A stretch of 64,000 bases of DNA from JAXDJH01 sp034663635 (lineage in GTDB: Bacteria > Actinomycetota > CADDZG01 > WHSQ01), in contig JAXDJH010000021.1 of the NCBI GenBank assembly GCA_034663635.1, positions 1 to 64,000 of the forward strand, in the 5' to 3' direction. Positions within the stretch are counted from its first letter, which is position 1. The number at the start of each line of letters is the position of its first letter. Below are positions 62,355-64,000 of the stretch, in pieces. A program made the position numbers and the translations under genes. The notes beneath the pieces were generated by a model. The model had not been told where the DNA came from and did not search any database. It saw nothing but the letters and a program-made list of their open reading frames with translations.

Positions 62355-64000
62355 CTAACCGACTTCTCGGAGCTCTCGCCGGAGGTCCGCTACTTCGTCG
62401 CGGATCCGCGCCGCGTATTCGAAGCGCAGGTCGCCCGCCGCCTGGTGCATCTCCTCCTCCAATTGAAGGATGAGGCGCTTGAGTTCGTCGGGACTTCCCC
62501 CGACCGGCTCGCGGAGGCGACTCTTGCTCTTGGACGGCACCGGCGCGCCCTCTCTCTGCCGGCCAAAGCCCGAAAGAAGGATGTCCGAGACCGCTTTCCG
62601 GATCGATTGCGGATCGATGTTGTTGGCTACGTTGTATTCCATCTGGATCTTGCGGCGCCGCTGCGTCTCGTTGATCGCCGTGCGCATCGAGTCCGTCACC
62701 TCGTCCGCGTACATGATCACTTGCCCCTCGACATGACGGGCAGCGCGACCGATCGTCTGGATCAGGCTCGTCTCCGATCGGAGGAAGCCTTCTTTGTCGG
62801 CATCCAGGATCGCAACAAGAGAGACCTCCGGAAGGTCTAGTCCCTCCCGCAGCAGGTTGATACCGACGAGCACATCGAACTCGCCGAGCCGGAGATCCCG
62901 GAGGATCTCGATCCTTTGAACGGTGTCGATATCCGAGTGGAGGTAGCGCACCCTAATGCCGGATTCCAGCAGGTAGTCGGTGAGGTCTTCGGCCATCTTC
63001 TTGGTCAACGTCGTGACGAGGACCCTCTGATCGACCTCGACGCGCTTGCGGATCTCCTCCATCAAGTCGTCGATCTGGCCTTTCGTCGGCCGGATCAGTA
63101 CCTCCGGATCGATGAGCCCCGTGGGGCGGACCAGCTGTTCGATCGGTTTGCCGCCGTGGCGGAGCTCGAACGGTCCGGGGGTCGCGCTCATGAACACGAC
63201 CTGGTTGACGACTTCGAGGAACTCGTCGAACCGCAGCGGCCGGTTGTCCATCGCGCTGGGCAGCCGGAACCCGTGCTCGACCAGCGTCTCCTTGCGACTG
63301 CGGTCCCCTTCGTACATGCCGTTGAGTTGGGGAACCGCGACATGAGACTCGTCCAGCACGACGAGGAAGTCCTTGGGGAAGTAGTGAAGAAGCGTGTTCG
63401 GGCGCTCGCCGGGAGCCCGGCCCTCGAGGTGGCGAGAGTAGTTCTCGATGCCCGAGCAGAAACCGACCTCGCGCATCATCTCGAGGTCGTACTGGGTCCG
63501 CATCCGCAGACGCTGGGCTTCGAGAAGCTTCCCCTGTTTTTCGAGCACCTGCAGCCGGTCGGCAAGCTCGGCCTCGATCTGTGTTATCGCTCGGTGCAGA
63601 CGTTCGCGCGACACGACGTAGTGCGAGGCGGGATAGATCGTCACGTGGTTGAGCTCACGGATGATCTCGCCCGTTAAGGGATCGAGCTGGATGATCCGAT
63701 CGACCTCGTCTCCGAAAAGCTCGATCCTCAGAGCGAGTTCCTCGTACGCGGGAAAGACTTCGATCGAGTCCCCACGAACCCGGAATTTCCCTCGGACGAA
63801 GTTCACGTCGTTCCGCTCGTACTGGATGTCTACGAGCCGCTGGGTGATGAAATCCCTGTCGGCAACCCCTCCCCGAGCGACGCTGACCACTTGGTTCAGG
63901 TATTCCTCTGGAGAACCAAGGCCGAAGATGCTCGACACGCTCGCGACGACTATGACGTCCTCTCGTTGCAGCAGAGCGCTCGTGGCCGAGTGCCTCAGAC
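62355..64000 (-). CDS. uvrB: Excinuclease ABC subunit B, 5'-truncated
   Basis: The frame remains open through the right window edge: upstream of the first in-frame GTG (63938) it still reads LRHSATSALLQREDVIVVAS, which is the UvrB helicase region, so the start lies beyond 64000. Visible parts include the DESHVAVPQLNGMYEGDRSRKETLVEHGFRLP region (motif II DESH), the helicase motifs LVTTLTKKMAEDLTDYL, LLREGLDLPEVSLVAILDADKEG and IQTIGRAARH, and the C-terminal UVR domain (LQLEEEMHQAAGDLRFEYAARIRDE). It works with UvrA and UvrC. Confidence 0.97.
   Translation of the reverse strand, partial: LRHSATSALLQREDVIVVASVSSIFGLGSPEEYLNQVVSVARGGVADRDFITQRLVDIQYERNDVNFVRGKFRVRGDSIEVFPAYEELALRIELFGDEVDRIIQLDPLTGEIIRELNHVTIYPASHYVVSRERLHRAITQIEAELADRLQVLEKQGKLLEAQRLRMRTQYDLEMMREVGFCSGIENYSRHLEGRAPGERPNTLLHYFPKDFLVVLDESHVAVPQLNGMYEGDRSRKETLVEHGFRLPSAMDNRPLRFDEFLEVVNQVVFMSATPGPFELRHGGKPIEQLVRPTGLIDPEVLIRPTKGQIDDLMEEIRKRVEVDQRVLVTTLTKKMAEDLTDYLLESGIRVRYLHSDIDTVQRIEILRDLRLGEFDVLVGINLLREGLDLPEVSLVAILDADKEGFLRSETSLIQTIGRAARHVEGQVIMYADEVTDSMRTAINETQRRRKIQMEYNVANNIDPQSIRKAVSDILLSGFGRQREGAPVPSKSKSRLREPVGGSPDELKRLILQLEEEMHQAAGDLRFEYAARIRDEVADLRRELREVG

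Overview
The window is 64 kb of high-GC, densely packed bacterial chromosome with many 4-bp stop/start overlaps and several GTG starts. Gene content points to the Actinomycetota. It has a dnaK-grpE-dnaJ-hspR operon with the HspR (MerR-type) repressor last. It has a phosphatidylinositol-mannoside-type set (pgsA, patA-like, pimA-like). It also has tandem DUF3048 proteins, a mycothiol-dependent-isomerase-type DinB protein, and a gene order matching my recollection of the Mycobacterium tuberculosis thrS-to-relA region. PE/PPE genes and other mycobacterial specialities are absent, so a deep-branching or uncultured actinobacterial lineage is more likely than Mycobacterium itself. The lineage is inference.

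Layout. 1-1634 (+): both halves of a two-gene transketolase, the first cut by the window edge. 1642-33490 (all - except one gene): a long housekeeping block. In transcription order it holds class I aldolase, a secreted metallopeptidase-like protein, thrS, a HIT protein, pgsA/patA/pimA, a MacB/FtsX-type ABC exporter with a lipoprotein and a dead M48-like membrane protein, two DUF3048 proteins, pdxS/pdxT, yebC, a class III cyclase, ruvCAB, yajC, an HD protein, secDF, apt, a DUF7662-like protein, rel, a MecA_N-type PBP and dtd. One EF-G2-like GTPase (26649-28718, +) interrupts it. 33542-41068: small conserved genes, a MidA-like methyltransferase, an RDD protein, a D-2-hydroxyacid dehydrogenase with an upstream zinc-ribbon microprotein, and the heat-shock operon. 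41152-48655: a 1061-residue cyclase/ATPase/TPR protein convergent with two tandem secreted beta-helix/RTX-repeat paralogues. 48798-56158: a nucleotide-signalling cluster with a cNMP-binding HD-GYP protein, a Crp/Fnr regulator, a CAP-domain protein, a degenerate GGDEF protein, a REC-HD-GYP protein preceded by a structured leader, and an intact GGDEF protein, plus tRNA-Val(CAC). 56173-64000: a patatin-like lipase, a DinB/MDMPI protein, uvrA, a kynureninase-like PLP enzyme and uvrB (cut by the window edge).

Functional reading. Most of the window is core metabolism, translation, DNA repair and Sec export, in operons read on the minus strand. The accessory interest lies in 41-56 kb, where proteins that make or sense cyclic nucleotides and proteins that make or degrade cyclic di-GMP sit together. 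Beside them are large secreted calcium-binding-repeat proteins that could be their targets. I saw no insertion sequence, prophage, CRISPR array, integrase or replication origin. No wholly new system can be proven from this sequence. The best candidates for something undescribed are the paired RTX/beta-helix proteins with an identical basic C-terminal tail, the mixed cNMP/c-di-GMP cluster with its structured leader, and the pseudo-M48/lipoprotein/ABC set.
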